Shown: positions 8,026 through 18,874 of the stretch, piece after piece
Layout: every line of letters starts with the position of its first letter
Numbering within the stretch: position 1 is the stretch's first letter
Source: Halomonas almeriensis
GTDB taxonomy: Bacteria; Pseudomonadota; Gammaproteobacteria; Pseudomonadales; Halomonadaceae
Direction: 5' to 3'
Assembly: GCF_030409235.1 (NCBI RefSeq)
Contig: NZ_JAUFPO010000001.1
Location: 1-49,230 of the forward strand
DNA length: 49,230 nt
Notes under the pieces: generated by a model
The model's input: only the letters and a program-made list of their open reading frames with translations
What the model was told of the DNA's origin: nothing
The model's database searches: none
Made by a program: the position numbers and the translations under genes

Positions 8026-10170
8026 ATGCTAGACGAGGTCCTGAAGGACGAGATCCAGACCGCTTACCGCCGTGTTCTCGAGGGCCTCGAGTTGACGCCG
8101 CGTTATGGCCAGCGGCTGATGATCGCCGAGATTGCCCGCACTCTGGGCGGCATCGAGTCGGATGACGAGAGGCGTCGCACCAGCGATGAGCATGTCTGCG
8201 TGCTGGAGGCCGGTACCGGCACGGGCAAGACCCTGGCCTATCTGCTGGCCGCGCTGCCCGTGGCCAAGGCCCGCGGCAAACGCCTGGTCATCGCCACCGC
8301 CACGGTCGCTCTGCAGGAGCAGGTGCTGCATCAGGACCTGCCGGCCCTCAAGGCGCACAGCGGCCTGTCCTTCGAATATGCCCTGGCCAAGGGGCGCGGC
8401 CGCTACGTCTGTGTCTCGCGCCTCGATTCGGCCATGGAAGGGGGCGAGGACAATCCTACCCTGTCGATGTTCGAGCAATCCCTCGACAGCGGCGGCGATG
8501 ACTTCCAGAAACTCGTCCAGTCCCTCGGCGAAGCCTACGGCAACGGCCGCTGGGAAGGCGATCGCGACAGCTGGCCCGACGCCATCGACGACAGCCACTG
8601 GCGCAAGCTCACCGTGGACCACCGCCAGTGCACCAATCGGCGCTGCGGTCACTTCGGCGCCTGCGCCTTCTTTCGCGCGCGCCGGCACCTGGACACGGCC
8701 GACATCATCGTCGCCAATCACGACCTGGTGCTGGCCGACCTGGCGCTGGGCGGTGGGGTCGTGCTGCCGGACCCGGGCGACTGCCTGTATGTCTTCGATG
8801 AAGGGCATCATCTGCCCGACAAGGCCCTCAATCACTTCACCCACCGCTTCGCCGTGGGCGGCGGCCTGCGTTGGCTCGGCACTCTCAAGAAATCCTTGAG
8901 CGAGCTCAACCAGAACCTCGGCCAGCAACACACGCTGGCCCGCCTGCTGGCCACGCTGCCCCAGGCCATTGAAACCCTGGAACCGCGCCTGGGCGACGCC
9001 TTCTCGCTGGGTCACCAGCTCGCCGGGCGGCCGGACGGGCTCCATGACAGTGAAGACGGTGCTCAGCATCGTTTCGAGATGGGCCGCGTGCCCGACGCCA
9101 TGCGCGAGGTCGCCGAGACACTGGTGACCATCTTCGGCGAACTGTCGCGCACCCTGGAGTCGATGAGCGATATCCTGCGCGAGAGCCTCGACCCCGAAAA
9201 AAACACCGGGCTGCCCCGCGAACAGGCCGAGCCCTGGCTACCACTGATCGCCTTGCTGCATGGTCGTGCCCTCGAAGCCCATGCCCTGTGGCAGGCCTTC
9301 GCCGAACCGGACCCCGTCGATGACCCGCCCAGGGCGCGCTGGCTGCTGCTCGAACGCTTCGGTGGTGAACCCGAGCTGACCTTCTCGGCAAGCCCGGTGT
9401 CGGCCGCCCACACCCTGGCTCGGTCACTCTGGGGGCGCTGTCACGGCGCCGTGGTGACCTCGGCGACGCTGACCGCCCTGGGGCGCTTCGAACGCCTCCA
9501 GGAGCGCGCCGGCCTGGCCAATCGCTATCGCTACCAGCGCCTGCCGAGCCCCTTCGACTATTCTCGCGCTATCCTCAGCGTGCCGCCCGAAGCTGTCGAC
9601 CCCGCCGACCGCGACGGCCATGAACGCGCCATCGTCGATTTCGTCGAGGCCCTTGGCGAGTCCGAGGCCGTGCTCATGCTGTTCTCCTCGCGGGCCCAGT
9701 TGCGCGGGGTCGAGAAGGCCCTGAGTCGCGAGCGGCGGGAACGCGTGCTGGCCCAGGATCGCCTGCCCAAACGCGAACTGGTCGAGCGTCATCGGGAACG
9801 GGTCGACAAGGGCGAGGGCAGTATCCTCTTCGGCCTGGCGAGCTTTGCTGAAGGGGTCGACCTGCCCGGCGACTACCTGACCCATGTGGTCATCACCCGT
9901 CTGCCGTTTGCCGTGCCGGATGACCCGGTCGGCGCGACCCTGGCGGAGTGGATCGAGAGTCAGGGGGGCAACCCCTTCATGCGCATCAGCGTGCCGGACG
10001 CCTCGATCAAGCTGGTCCAGGCCTGCGGTCGCCTGATTCGCAAGGAGGCCGATGAAGGGCGCATTACTCTGCTCGACCGCCGCGTCCTGACCCGGCGCTA
10101 TGGCCGGGCGCTGCTCGACGCCCTGCCGCCTTTCACCCGGGAGATCGACGGGGTGCGTCAGTCCTCCTGA
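8026..10170 (+). CDS. dinG: ATP-dependent DNA helicase DinG
   Basis: 714 residues (E. coli DinG 716). XPD-type superfamily 2 helicase: Walker A EAGTGTGKT, the GRGRYVC Cys and the Cys-rich patch (QCTNRRCGHFGACAFF) that hold a 4Fe-4S cluster, the DEGHH box, SATLTALGRF, and the C-terminal QACGRLIR motif. It unwinds DNA:RNA hybrids and R-loops 5' to 3'. ATG 8026 follows a GGGTG; an in-frame GTG at 8020 is possible. It is preceded by the hairpin element and followed by a hairpin shared with the opposing DAHP synthase gene. Confidence 0.94.
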   Translation: MLDEVLKDEIQTAYRRVLEGLELTPRYGQRLMIAEIARTLGGIESDDERRRTSDEHVCVLEAGTGTGKTLAYLLAALPVAKARGKRLVIATATVALQEQVLHQDLPALKAHSGLSFEYALAKGRGRYVCVSRLDSAMEGGEDNPTLSMFEQSLDSGGDDFQKLVQSLGEAYGNGRWEGDRDSWPDAIDDSHWRKLTVDHRQCTNRRCGHFGACAFFRARRHLDTADIIVANHDLVLADLALGGGVVLPDPGDCLYVFDEGHHLPDKALNHFTHRFAVGGGLRWLGTLKKSLSELNQNLGQQHTLARLLATLPQAIETLEPRLGDAFSLGHQLAGRPDGLHDSEDGAQHRFEMGRVPDAMREVAETLVTIFGELSRTLESMSDILRESLDPEKNTGLPREQAEPWLPLIALLHGRALEAHALWQAFAEPDPVDDPPRARWLLLERFGGEPELTFSASPVSAAHTLARSLWGRCHGAVVTSATLTALGRFERLQERAGLANRYRYQRLPSPFDYSRAILSVPPEAVDPADRDGHERAIVDFVEALGESEAVLMLFSSRAQLRGVEKALSRERRERVLAQDRLPKRELVERHRERVDKGEGSILFGLASFAEGVDLPGDYLTHVVITRLPFAVPDDPVGATLAEWIESQGGNPFMRISVPDASIKLVQACGRLIRKEADEGRITLLDRRVLTRRYGRALLDALPPFTREIDGVRQSS

Positions 10171-10185
10171 TCCAGGCTCCACAAC

Positions 10186-10211
10186 GAAAATCGCCCCGCA
10201 AGGCCGGGGCG
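10186..10211 (-). terminator. Intrinsic terminator of the DAHP synthase gene
   Basis: Read on the minus strand, a 7-base stem CGCCCCG/CGGGGCG is followed by ATTTT, 50 bases past the aro gene stop. It lies between convergent genes, so the hairpin may also slow dinG transcription, but the T run favours the leftward direction. Confidence 0.65.
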
Positions 10212-10260
10212 AGATCGGAGGACTACGGCGCACAGCGTCGCCGCGGAGGTCACTGGCGGG

Positions 10261-11340
10261 TCAGTCGTGCTGGCGACGTGCCGCCAGGGTCTCGGCCAGC
10301 TTGTCGTTCATGGTCCGGAAAGCGTCGGCTGTGATGTCCCAGTCGATGCACGCATCGGTGATCGACACACCGTAAGCCAGCTGGCTGATGTCGGCCGGAA
10401 TCTTCTGGTTGCCCCAGCCCAGGTTGGACTCGACCATCAGGCCGATGATCGACCGGTTGCCCTCGAGCAGCTGGTTGGTGACGTTCTCCAGTACCAGCGG
10501 CTGAAGGCCGGGGTCCTTGTTGGAGTTGGCGTGGGAGCAGTCGATCATGATGTTGGGTTCGACGCCGGCTGCCTGCAGCTCCTGCTCGGCGAGTGCCACG
10601 CTGACACTGTCGTAGTTGGGCTTGCCATTGCCGCCACGCAGTACCACATGACCATGGCGATTGCCCCGGGTGCGGATGATCGCCACCTGGCCACTCTGGT
10701 CGATGCCCAGGAAATTGTGCGGGCTGGCCACCGACTGCAGGGCGTTGACGGCCACGTCCAGGCTGCCGTCGGTGCCGTTCTTGAAGCCCACGGGCGACGA
10801 TAGGCCCGAGGCCATTTCCCGGTGGGTCTGGGATTCGGTGGTGCGCGCGCCGATCGCCGACCAGCTGATGCAGTCCTGCAGGTACTGCGGGGAGATCGGA
10901 TCCAGCGCCTCGGTGGCCAACGGCAGGCCCATCTCGGCCAGGTCGACCAGCAGCCGGCGAGCCTTGTGGAGGCCTTCCTCGATCTCGAAGGAGCCGTTCA
11001 GGTGAGGATCATTGATCAAGCCCTTCCAGCCCACGGTGGTGCGCGGTTTCTCGAAGTAGACGCGCATGACGATGTACAGGCTTTCCTTGACCTCTTCGGC
11101 CAGCTGGCGCAGGCGGCGCGCATAGTCCATGGCCGCTTCCACGTCATGAATCGAGCAGGGCCCGACGACCATCAGCAGGCGAGGATCGCGACCTTCCAGG
11201 ATGTTCTGGATGGTCTCGCGCCCCTCGATCACCGTGCGTTCGGCATCGCCGCCCAGCGGGACGGCCTGCTTGAGCTCCGAAGGCGTGATGAGAACATCCT
11301 CGGCAAGGACGTTGAGATTGTTGACCTGTTGTTCGGGCAT
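10261..11340 (-). CDS. 3-deoxy-7-phosphoheptulonate synthase (class I DAHP synthase)
   Basis: 359 residues (E. coli AroG 350). Class I motifs: VVGPCSIHD, MRVYFEKPRTTVGWKGLINDP, GARTTESQTHREMASGLS, GFKNGTDG and IDCSHANSNKD. It condenses phosphoenolpyruvate and erythrose 4-phosphate in the first step of aromatic amino-acid synthesis. Which amino acid inhibits it (AroF, AroG or AroH type) cannot be read reliably, so no symbol is given. It stands alone on the minus strand between dinG and the rpoE cluster. Confidence 0.93.
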   Translation of the reverse strand: MPEQQVNNLNVLAEDVLITPSELKQAVPLGGDAERTVIEGRETIQNILEGRDPRLLMVVGPCSIHDVEAAMDYARRLRQLAEEVKESLYIVMRVYFEKPRTTVGWKGLINDPHLNGSFEIEEGLHKARRLLVDLAEMGLPLATEALDPISPQYLQDCISWSAIGARTTESQTHREMASGLSSPVGFKNGTDGSLDVAVNALQSVASPHNFLGIDQSGQVAIIRTRGNRHGHVVLRGGNGKPNYDSVSVALAEQELQAAGVEPNIMIDCSHANSNKDPGLQPLVLENVTNQLLEGNRSIIGLMVESNLGWGNQKIPADISQLAYGVSITDACIDWDITADAFRTMNDKLAETLAARRQHD

Positions 11341-11727
11341 GTTGCTACCTGTGGCTGTCAGCGCGGTTTATTGATCGATTGAATGTCATCGTGAATGGCG
11401 CCTACTATCGCCCGCGAGTGGCGTAAATTCAATCGTCTGGGAACCGTGCGGGTGCAGGGCTGTCACAGCGCCGCGAGGCCTGTCGGGCATCGGTGGCTTG
11501 ATCCATGCCTCGGAAACAGGAACACTTGAGCGCTTTTTTCAACAACGCCCTGTCAGCTCGTTCCACGGCGCCAGACTCGGAGCGGGCGGAATTTCGGAGG
11601 TGAGCGACATCATGACAAGGTATCCAGCGGCCAGGGCTTCAGGTTGAGACATATGCAGGCAATCTTCATTTGCGCGCCCGAGTCGCATTCGGCGCGCCAT
11701 CGATTCTCAAGCCCGGGGAGGCCTTGA
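11341..11727. other. 387-base intergenic region upstream of rpoE and aro
   Basis: Apart from the inverted repeat and candidate leftward promoter at 11376-11435, I see no gene here. GGAATTT at 11588 with a TCATGA 15 bases later weakly resembles a sigma-E promoter for autoregulation, but the fit is too poor to call. The region just before the rpoE start carries GGGGAGG, its ribosome site. Confidence 0.5.
11376..11435 (-). promoter_or_regulatory. Candidate aro promoter inside a 9-base inverted repeat
   Basis: On the minus strand ATTGAATTT contains TTGAAT (plus 11427-11432) and, 17 bases on, GATAGT (plus 11404-11409); each is 4 of 6 to consensus. The unit is bracketed by a perfect inverted repeat, CGATTGAAT (11376-11384) and ATTCAATCG (11427-11435). 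An operator for aromatic regulation is possible, but no TyrR box consensus is seen. Confidence 0.4.
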
Positions 11728-12336
11728 ATGGGCACGACCCGGGAAACCGATCAGCAACTTGTCGAACGGGCCCAGAAGGGGGATACCCGGTCCTTCGATT
11801 TGCTGGTCAAGAAGTATCAGCACAAGATCATCGGCTTGATCGGGCGCTATGTTCACGATCACGCCGAGGTTCAAGATGTGGCCCAGGAGGCGTTCATCAA
11901 GGCCTATCGAGCGCTCGGCAAGTTTCGTTCCGACAGCGCCTTTTATACCTGGATGTACCGCATCGCCATCAACACCGCGAAGAACCATCTGGTGTCACGC
12001 GGGCGTCGCCCACCGGGCAGCGACATGGACATCGCCGATGCTGAGGTTCTGGATCACAGCGGGCGCCTGGCCGATATCGAGACGCCCGAGGCATCGATCG
12101 CCAGGGACCAGTTGCAGGCGGCGGTATTTGCCGCCATCGAGGGGTTGCCGGAAGACCTGCGTACTGCCATCACCCTGCGTGAGTTTGACGGCCTCTCCTA
12201 TGAGGATATTGCCAACATTATGGAATGTCCGGTGGGTACGGTACGCTCTCGCATCTTTCGCGCGCGGGAGGCCGTAGATAAGCACATCCAACCGCTGGTC
12301 ACGACGTCGCGCAACCATGAGACCCTGGCCGAATGA
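11728..12336 (+). CDS. rpoE: RNA polymerase sigma-E factor (RpoE/AlgU)
   Basis: 202 residues. Region 2 (about 22-95) shows DVAQEAFIKAYRAL, FYTWMYRIAINTAKN; region 4 (about 130-185) shows TAITLREFDGLSYEDIA and CPVGTVRSRIFRARE, the ECF helix-turn-helix. It directs the envelope-stress response to misfolded outer-membrane proteins. In pseudomonads the orthologue AlgU also drives exopolysaccharide genes. GGGGAGG lies eight bases before the ATG. The anti-sigma gene follows after an unusually long 190-base gap. Confidence 0.95.
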   Translation: MGTTRETDQQLVERAQKGDTRSFDLLVKKYQHKIIGLIGRYVHDHAEVQDVAQEAFIKAYRALGKFRSDSAFYTWMYRIAINTAKNHLVSRGRRPPGSDMDIADAEVLDHSGRLADIETPEASIARDQLQAAVFAAIEGLPEDLRTAITLREFDGLSYEDIANIMECPVGTVRSRIFRAREAVDKHIQPLVTTSRNHETLAE

Positions 12337-12526
12337 GGTGGATTTTCACGGTTTTTGTCGATTCGCTGAACTGTCGCGCCTTTGTGACGTCATATGCGGT
12401 GATCGGCCTGTTTGCGATGGAGCAAAGGCTTCCCGGTGTGCCGGCTCCATGGCCGTGCCTCCGGACGAGCGGGCTTCCAATGGATGCAAGGTGGGCCAGC
12501 CTTGAAGAGTTTGAGGGTGAGAAGAG

Positions 12527-13339
12527 ATGAGTCAGAACGCACGGGAATCGCTTTCTGCACTGATGGACAACGAGGGTGACGAGCTCGAGTTGCGCCGTGT
12601 ATTGAAATCCCTGGATGACGAACCCGACGCCGCCGATGCCTGGCGTCGCTATCACCTGATGCGCAGCATGATGCATCACGAGGCGGACACCGACACCAGT
12701 GTCGATCTCTCGGCGGGCATCATGGCACGCTTGCAGGACGAGCCCGTGCCGGTCGCCGAGCCGGCTGGATCGGCGCGTCGCAGCATGCCGCTGGCGCGCA
12801 GTGCCGGCATAGCGGCGGCCGTCTCCCTGATGGTGATTACCGGCGTGCAGTTCTACAACGGCGCCTCGCCCCTGGACAATGAAGCCTCGGCACCGTTGGC
12901 AACGTCCACCGGCAGCGGCAGTTCGGCTGGCACCACAGTGTCGCCGTCACGGTTCAATGACGGCAGCCTGTCAGGTTCGGGTGGTGCTTCTCTAGCCAGT
13001 GACGGCAGCCTGCCCGGCTCTGGAGGTGCCTCCCTGGCGAGCTTCCCGTCGGCTTCGTCGCTCGAGTCGCCGGCGACCTCATCCCGCATTCCCTCGCTTG
13101 CCGACCTGCCCATGTTTCAATCCCGGGCTGCCGGCCGTGGTCTCATGACGGTGGGAGCCCCGGACTCGCCGATGATGATGTCGCCCAGCCAGCGTCAGTC
13201 GATGCGCATGGATCAGCAGCAGGCCCGCTTGCTGCAGTCCTATCTGGATCGCCATGCCGAGGGTAGCGTCGGTGGCGGCATGGAAGCCTGGATGCCACTG
13301 TTGCGCTCCAGCACAAGCGAGTCCCTGGTGCCGCGCTGA
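12527..13339 (+). CDS. rseA: Anti-sigma-E factor RseA/MucA-like
   Basis: 270 residues. The N-terminal cytoplasmic domain has the RseA signature (ESLSALMDNEGDELELRR, then DAWRRYHLMRSMM); a single membrane helix lies at about 92-110; the periplasmic tail is Ser/Gly/Ala-rich and Met/Gln-rich near the end. It holds sigma-E at the membrane until DegS/RseP-type proteolysis. Larger than E. coli RseA (216 residues), mainly through the low-complexity periplasmic linker with its 14-residue duplication. The stop shares a base with the rseB start (TGATG). Confidence 0.88.
   Translation: MSQNARESLSALMDNEGDELELRRVLKSLDDEPDAADAWRRYHLMRSMMHHEADTDTSVDLSAGIMARLQDEPVPVAEPAGSARRSMPLARSAGIAAAVSLMVITGVQFYNGASPLDNEASAPLATSTGSGSSAGTTVSPSRFNDGSLSGSGGASLASDGSLPGSGGASLASFPSASSLESPATSSRIPSLADLPMFQSRAAGRGLMTVGAPDSPMMMSPSQRQSMRMDQQQARLLQSYLDRHAEGSVGGGMEAWMPLLRSSTSESLVPR
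12959..13042 (+). repeat. Two tandem 42-base repeats in the rseA linker
   Basis: 12959-13000 and 13001-13042 encode DGSLSGSGGASLAS and DGSLPGSGGASLAS. Most base differences are synonymous, so the duplication is not very recent. It lengthens the periplasmic linker of the anti-sigma factor. Confidence 0.85.
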
Positions 13340-14331
13340 TGGGGCAGTCTAGGTCCGTTTCAGCGCGTCGGGTGCTGATGGTCGCCATGCTGGCCGGGCT
13401 GCTGGCTCTGCCGACGGTGACCCGCCAGGCACACTCGGCCGAGACCGCGCTTTCCTGTACGCCGCTGGACGAGAGTCAGGCTCCCGGCTCCGCCGAAGAG
13501 TGGCTCGCCCGGAGTCGTCTGGCCAGCCACTGTTACAGTTTTCAGGCCAGGGCCGTGCGTATCGGCGCAGCGGGGGTCAGAACTCTGGCGCTGTCTCATG
13601 AAGTCCGGGAAGGGCGCGTCAGGGAAGTGGCGCGGCTTCTGGATGGTCCCCCCGGGGTGCATGAACGCCAGGGCAGTATCGCCTACTCAGACAGTGGCGG
13701 GGGCGCCCGGGCCACGCCCGCTGCGGTCGAGAGCCTGTCGTCGCTGTATCGCTTGAGCCTGGCTGGAGAAGAGCGCATTGCCGGCCGCTCGACGCATGTG
13801 CTTGAAATCGAGCCTCTGGATAACCTTCGCTATGGCCGACGTCTCTGGCTGGATGCCGAGACGGCACTGCCGCTCAAGCAGATTCTGCTCGATGAGCGGG
13901 GACGTGCCCTGGAAACCTTTCAGGTGACCAAGCTGCAGAACCCGCGGCTTTATTCGGGCGACATTAAGGCTCGTTCACCCTCGGTGTCCGGTGAACATGT
14001 CTGGCAGCCGGGCTGGTTGCCGTCGGGCTTCGAGCCGCAGGCGGTGTCCGCTGACGCGTCGCAGGGGCAGCAGCGTTATGGTGATGGCCTCAGTACTCTC
14101 AGCCTTTTCGTCGAACCCATATCGGGGCAGCCGCTGCTCAAGCCAGGGCTGCACCGCCTTGGGGTGTCGCATGCAGCGGTCCGCCATCTCGAGGTCGACG
14201 GCGAACCCCACCAGCTCGTGATACTCGGCGAGCTGCCACCCTCGGTGCTGCAACGCGTCGCCGAGTCCGTCGAGTGGCAGAGTGAGCCGACCACGGCGTC
14301 GGCCACGCCGGATGATAGCGTCTCGCCCTGA
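13339..14331 (+). CDS. rseB: Sigma-E regulatory protein RseB/MucB
   Basis: 330 residues (E. coli RseB 318) with a signal peptide (about 1-33, ending AHSA) and the MucB/RseB lipid-binding fold: an N-terminal domain with YSFQARAV, SHEVREGRVREV and LLDGPP, and a smaller C-terminal domain. It binds the periplasmic part of RseA, protects it from cleavage, and senses lipopolysaccharide intermediates. It is translationally coupled to rseA. No rseC/mucC gene follows; the next gene is mucD. Confidence 0.9.
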   Translation: MGQSRSVSARRVLMVAMLAGLLALPTVTRQAHSAETALSCTPLDESQAPGSAEEWLARSRLASHCYSFQARAVRIGAAGVRTLALSHEVREGRVREVARLLDGPPGVHERQGSIAYSDSGGGARATPAAVESLSSLYRLSLAGEERIAGRSTHVLEIEPLDNLRYGRRLWLDAETALPLKQILLDERGRALETFQVTKLQNPRLYSGDIKARSPSVSGEHVWQPGWLPSGFEPQAVSADASQGQQRYGDGLSTLSLFVEPISGQPLLKPGLHRLGVSHAAVRHLEVDGEPHQLVILGELPPSVLQRVAESVEWQSEPTTASATPDDSVSP

Positions 14332-14433
14332 TGCTGGCGTGAGTCGTTCCTGGCAGGTGGGCGCAGCGCCTCACCAGCGGAACCTTTGTCACTCTATGCT
14401 GTTCCAACTCAGTGGCCGGCTCATGCGTCGCGC

Positions 14434-14475
14434 CATGGTCCTAGAGCCATGGTCCTTGAGCCGTGGTGCTTGAGC
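14434..14475 (+). repeat. Three 14-base tandem repeats upstream of mucD
   Basis: Units CATGGTCCTAGAGC, CATGGTCCTTGAGC and CGTGGTGCTTGAGC run head to tail in the rseB-mucD gap, about 50 bases before the mucD start. No gene lies in this gap, and a link to mucD expression is only possible. Confidence 0.75.
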
Positions 14476-14525
14476 CATTGCCATTGCCCTTGCCCAGTCA
14501 CTCAATCCTGTCACAGGAGCCTTTC

Positions 14526-15953
14526 ATGATTCGTATGTCACGCTACCTTGCCCTGTGCATGCTGTTCGGCCTGGGGCTGATCGTCAGCCAGTCAGTCATG
14601 GCCCAGAAGCTGCCGGATTTCACCCAGCTCGTGGAAGAGGCGGCCCCGGCGGTCGTCAACATCTCGACCTCACGGGAGATCCAGAGTCGTGGCAGTCCGT
14701 TCAGCCAGTTCGGTGGCCAGGAGATACCCGAGATCTTCAAGCGCTTCTTCGGTGAGCGTTTCGGCGACCAGATGCCCATGCCGCCCGGAGGGCAGGGGCG
14801 CAGCGAGGAGCGTCATTCGCTGGGATCGGGCTTCATCATCAGTGAAGACGGCTATGTCATGACCAATGCGCATGTGGTCAAGGGGGCCGACGAGATCCTC
14901 GTGCGTCTCAACGACAGCCGCGAACTCAAGGCCGAACTGGTCGGTGCCGACACCAAGACGGATGTCGCCGTGCTCAAGGTCGAGGCCAAGGAGCTGCCGA
15001 CCCTCGAACTTGGCAGCTCCGAGGACCTCCAGGTAGGTCAGTGGGTGGCCGCCATCGGCTCGCCCTTCGGCCTGGATCACTCGGTTACCGCCGGCATCAT
15101 CAGCGCCATGAACCGGACACTGCCCCGGGATGTCTATGTGCCCTTCATCCAGACGGATGTGGCCATCAACCCGGGCAATTCCGGTGGGCCGCTGTTCAAC
15201 CTGGATGGCGAGGTGATCGGTATCAATTCGCAGATCTTCACTCGCAGTGGCGGTTACATGGGGCTGTCGTTCGCGATTCCCATCGACGTGGCCATGGATG
15301 TGGCCAACCAACTGCGCAGTGATGGCTCGGTCAGCCGTGGCTGGCTGGGCGTTATGATTCAGCCGGTGTCCCGCGATCTGGCCGACTCCTTCGGCATGGA
15401 TTCGGCCAAGGGCGCCCTGGTGGCCGATCTTGACCCGGAAGGACCGGCAGCACGCGACGGCCTGAAGGCCGGCGATGTGATTCTCGAGGTGAATGACCAG
15501 ACGGTCGATGAATCCAGCACCCTGCCGCGTCTCATCGGCAGTGTGGCGCCGGGTGACGATGTCGAGTTGCGCGTGCTGCGCAATGGCGAGCGCGAGTCGG
15601 TTACCGTGACGGTGGGCGACTGGCCGGATGCCGCACAGTCCGGCTCGGGCGATGAGCGTGACAATGCTCCGGCTCGCCTGGGTATCCAGGTTCAGCCGCT
15701 TGAGGAAGGGCAGCATGATCAGGCCATCGAGCAGGGCGTTCGGGTCGTCAATGTCGACGCCGGCAGTGCCGCCGCTCAGGCGGGTATCCGCGTCGGCGAT
15801 ATCCTGGTCAGCATCGGCGAGCATGCCGTGGAGAGCCCGCGGCAGCTCGGCGAGTTGATCGGCGAGCTGCCCGAGGATCGCTCGTTGCCGGTACGGCTTT
15901 ACCGCAATGGTCGCTCCTATTACGTGGCGCTGCGCCTGACGCCGGAGGAATAG
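14526..15953 (+). CDS. mucD: DegP/HtrA-family periplasmic serine protease MucD
   Basis: 475 residues. Signal peptide (about 1-27, ending VMA), then a trypsin-like domain with the catalytic triad His (TNAHVVKG), Asp (TKTDVAVLK) and Ser (NPGNSGGPLFN), then two PDZ domains (about 260-350 and 385-470). It degrades or refolds damaged envelope proteins and is a typical sigma-E cluster member. AGGAG at 14515-14519 fixes the ATG at 14526; the frame extends 21 codons upstream into repeat sequence and is not used. Confidence 0.94.
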   Translation: MIRMSRYLALCMLFGLGLIVSQSVMAQKLPDFTQLVEEAAPAVVNISTSREIQSRGSPFSQFGGQEIPEIFKRFFGERFGDQMPMPPGGQGRSEERHSLGSGFIISEDGYVMTNAHVVKGADEILVRLNDSRELKAELVGADTKTDVAVLKVEAKELPTLELGSSEDLQVGQWVAAIGSPFGLDHSVTAGIISAMNRTLPRDVYVPFIQTDVAINPGNSGGPLFNLDGEVIGINSQIFTRSGGYMGLSFAIPIDVAMDVANQLRSDGSVSRGWLGVMIQPVSRDLADSFGMDSAKGALVADLDPEGPAARDGLKAGDVILEVNDQTVDESSTLPRLIGSVAPGDDVELRVLRNGERESVTVTVGDWPDAAQSGSGDERDNAPARLGIQVQPLEEGQHDQAIEQGVRVVNVDAGSAAAQAGIRVGDILVSIGEHAVESPRQLGELIGELPEDRSLPVRLYRNGRSYYVALRLTPEE

Positions 15954-16053
15954 GCCCGGCGGCTCGTTCAGCACCGCTGTGCCACGCCACCCGACGGCCC
16001 GGTCGTCGCGACCCGGCGGCCTGGTCGTCCCCGCTATGGGCTTGTCCGTTGCG

Positions 16054-16077
16054 ACCCAACGGTTTTGTCCGTTGGGT
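16054..16077 (+). terminator. Hairpin after mucD, possible terminator
   Basis: A perfect 9-base stem ACCCAACGG/CCGTTGGGT with a TTTTGT loop, 100 bases past the mucD stop. There is no T run after it, so termination may be weak. Confidence 0.45.
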
Positions 16078-16103
16078 TGCTGTATCTGTGGGGCTCATCC
16101 CGC

Positions 16104-16109
16104 TACAAT
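16104..16109 (+). promoter_or_regulatory. Candidate -10 box for lepA
   Basis: TACAAT (5 of 6 to consensus) lies 84 bases before the lepA ATG in the mucD-lepA gap. No good -35 at normal spacing is visible. Confidence 0.35.
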
Positions 16110-16192
16110 GCCGCCATCTCACACGTTGCGTCGGCCCTGGATGGCTTTTCACCGGCGGCAACCGCACGCGTACATGAAACGGATAACCCTGA

Positions 16193-18010
<1,818 letters not shown>

Positions 18011-18025
18011 GGAAGGACGGGGATA

Positions 18026-18832
18026 ATGGATTTTGCGCTTCTACTGGTCATTGCGGTGGCCGTGACCGGTGTCATCTGGCTGCTCGATGCGATCTGGTGG
18101 CGCCCGGCGCGTCGCCAGCGTCTGGCCGCCAGTGCCGAGTCCGGGGAGCTCGATGAGAAGACCATTGAAGAGCGTGAGAAGGCGCTCAAGGACCCCTGGC
18201 CGGTAGATTACGCTCGTTCGTTCTTCCCCGTGCTGCTGGTGGTTCTGTTGTTGCGCAGCTTTCTGGTCGAGCCTTTCCAGATTCCCTCCGGCTCCATGCG
18301 ACCGACCCTTGCCGTGGGGGATTTCATCCTGGTCAACAAGTTCACCTATGGCCTGCGGCTGCCGGTGTTAAATACCAAGGTCGTCGAGCTGGGCGAGCCC
18401 GAGCGGGGCGATGTCATGGTGTTCCGTTTTCCCAAGGAGACCGGCGTGAATTTCATCAAGCGTGTCGTCGGACTGCCCGGCGACCGCATCCGCTACGAGG
18501 GCAAGCAGCTCTTCGTCAATGGCGACGCTGTGCCCAAGGAGCTACTGGAAACCGCGCCCCAGGGAGCACCGCAGGAATTGCTGCTGCAGGAGCAACTGGG
18601 CGAAGTTGCCCACCAAATCTACAATAATCCCGAGGATCCGGGTCCTCAGATGCGTGGCGTCGAGGTGCCGGAAGGGCATTATTTTGTGATGGGAGACAAC
18701 CGCGACCACTCCAATGACAGTCGTTATTGGGGCTTTGTCCCCGAGGAGAACGTCGTGGGCGAGGCCTTTGCCGTGTGGATGCACTGGAATGGCGGTCTAC
18801 CGAGTTTCACTGATGTGCGGGGCATCGATTGA
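18026..18832 (+). CDS. lepB: Signal peptidase I
   Basis: 268 residues. Two N-terminal membrane segments (about 2-22 and 66-80) precede the catalytic domain. The Ser-Lys dyad is visible as S90 in IPSGSMRPTL and K145 in FIKRVVGLPGD, and box E is GDNRDHSNDSRYWG. It removes signal peptides from secreted proteins on the outer face of the inner membrane. Shorter than E. coli LepB (324) but usual for pseudomonad and Halomonas types. Confidence 0.96.
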   Translation: MDFALLLVIAVAVTGVIWLLDAIWWRPARRQRLAASAESGELDEKTIEEREKALKDPWPVDYARSFFPVLLVVLLLRSFLVEPFQIPSGSMRPTLAVGDFILVNKFTYGLRLPVLNTKVVELGEPERGDVMVFRFPKETGVNFIKRVVGLPGDRIRYEGKQLFVNGDAVPKELLETAPQGAPQELLLQEQLGEVAHQIYNNPEDPGPQMRGVEVPEGHYFVMGDNRDHSNDSRYWGFVPEENVVGEAFAVWMHWNGGLPSFTDVRGID

Positions 18833-18874
18833 GATACCGACAACGCACCGCTGTCATGACAAAGCAGGAGTTTC

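Noticed and set aside
11588..11615. Sigma-E promoter for rpoE autoregulation (GGAATTT, 15, TCATGA)
   Set aside because: The -10 part fits the consensus poorly. Autoregulation is expected for the family, but this site is not convincing.
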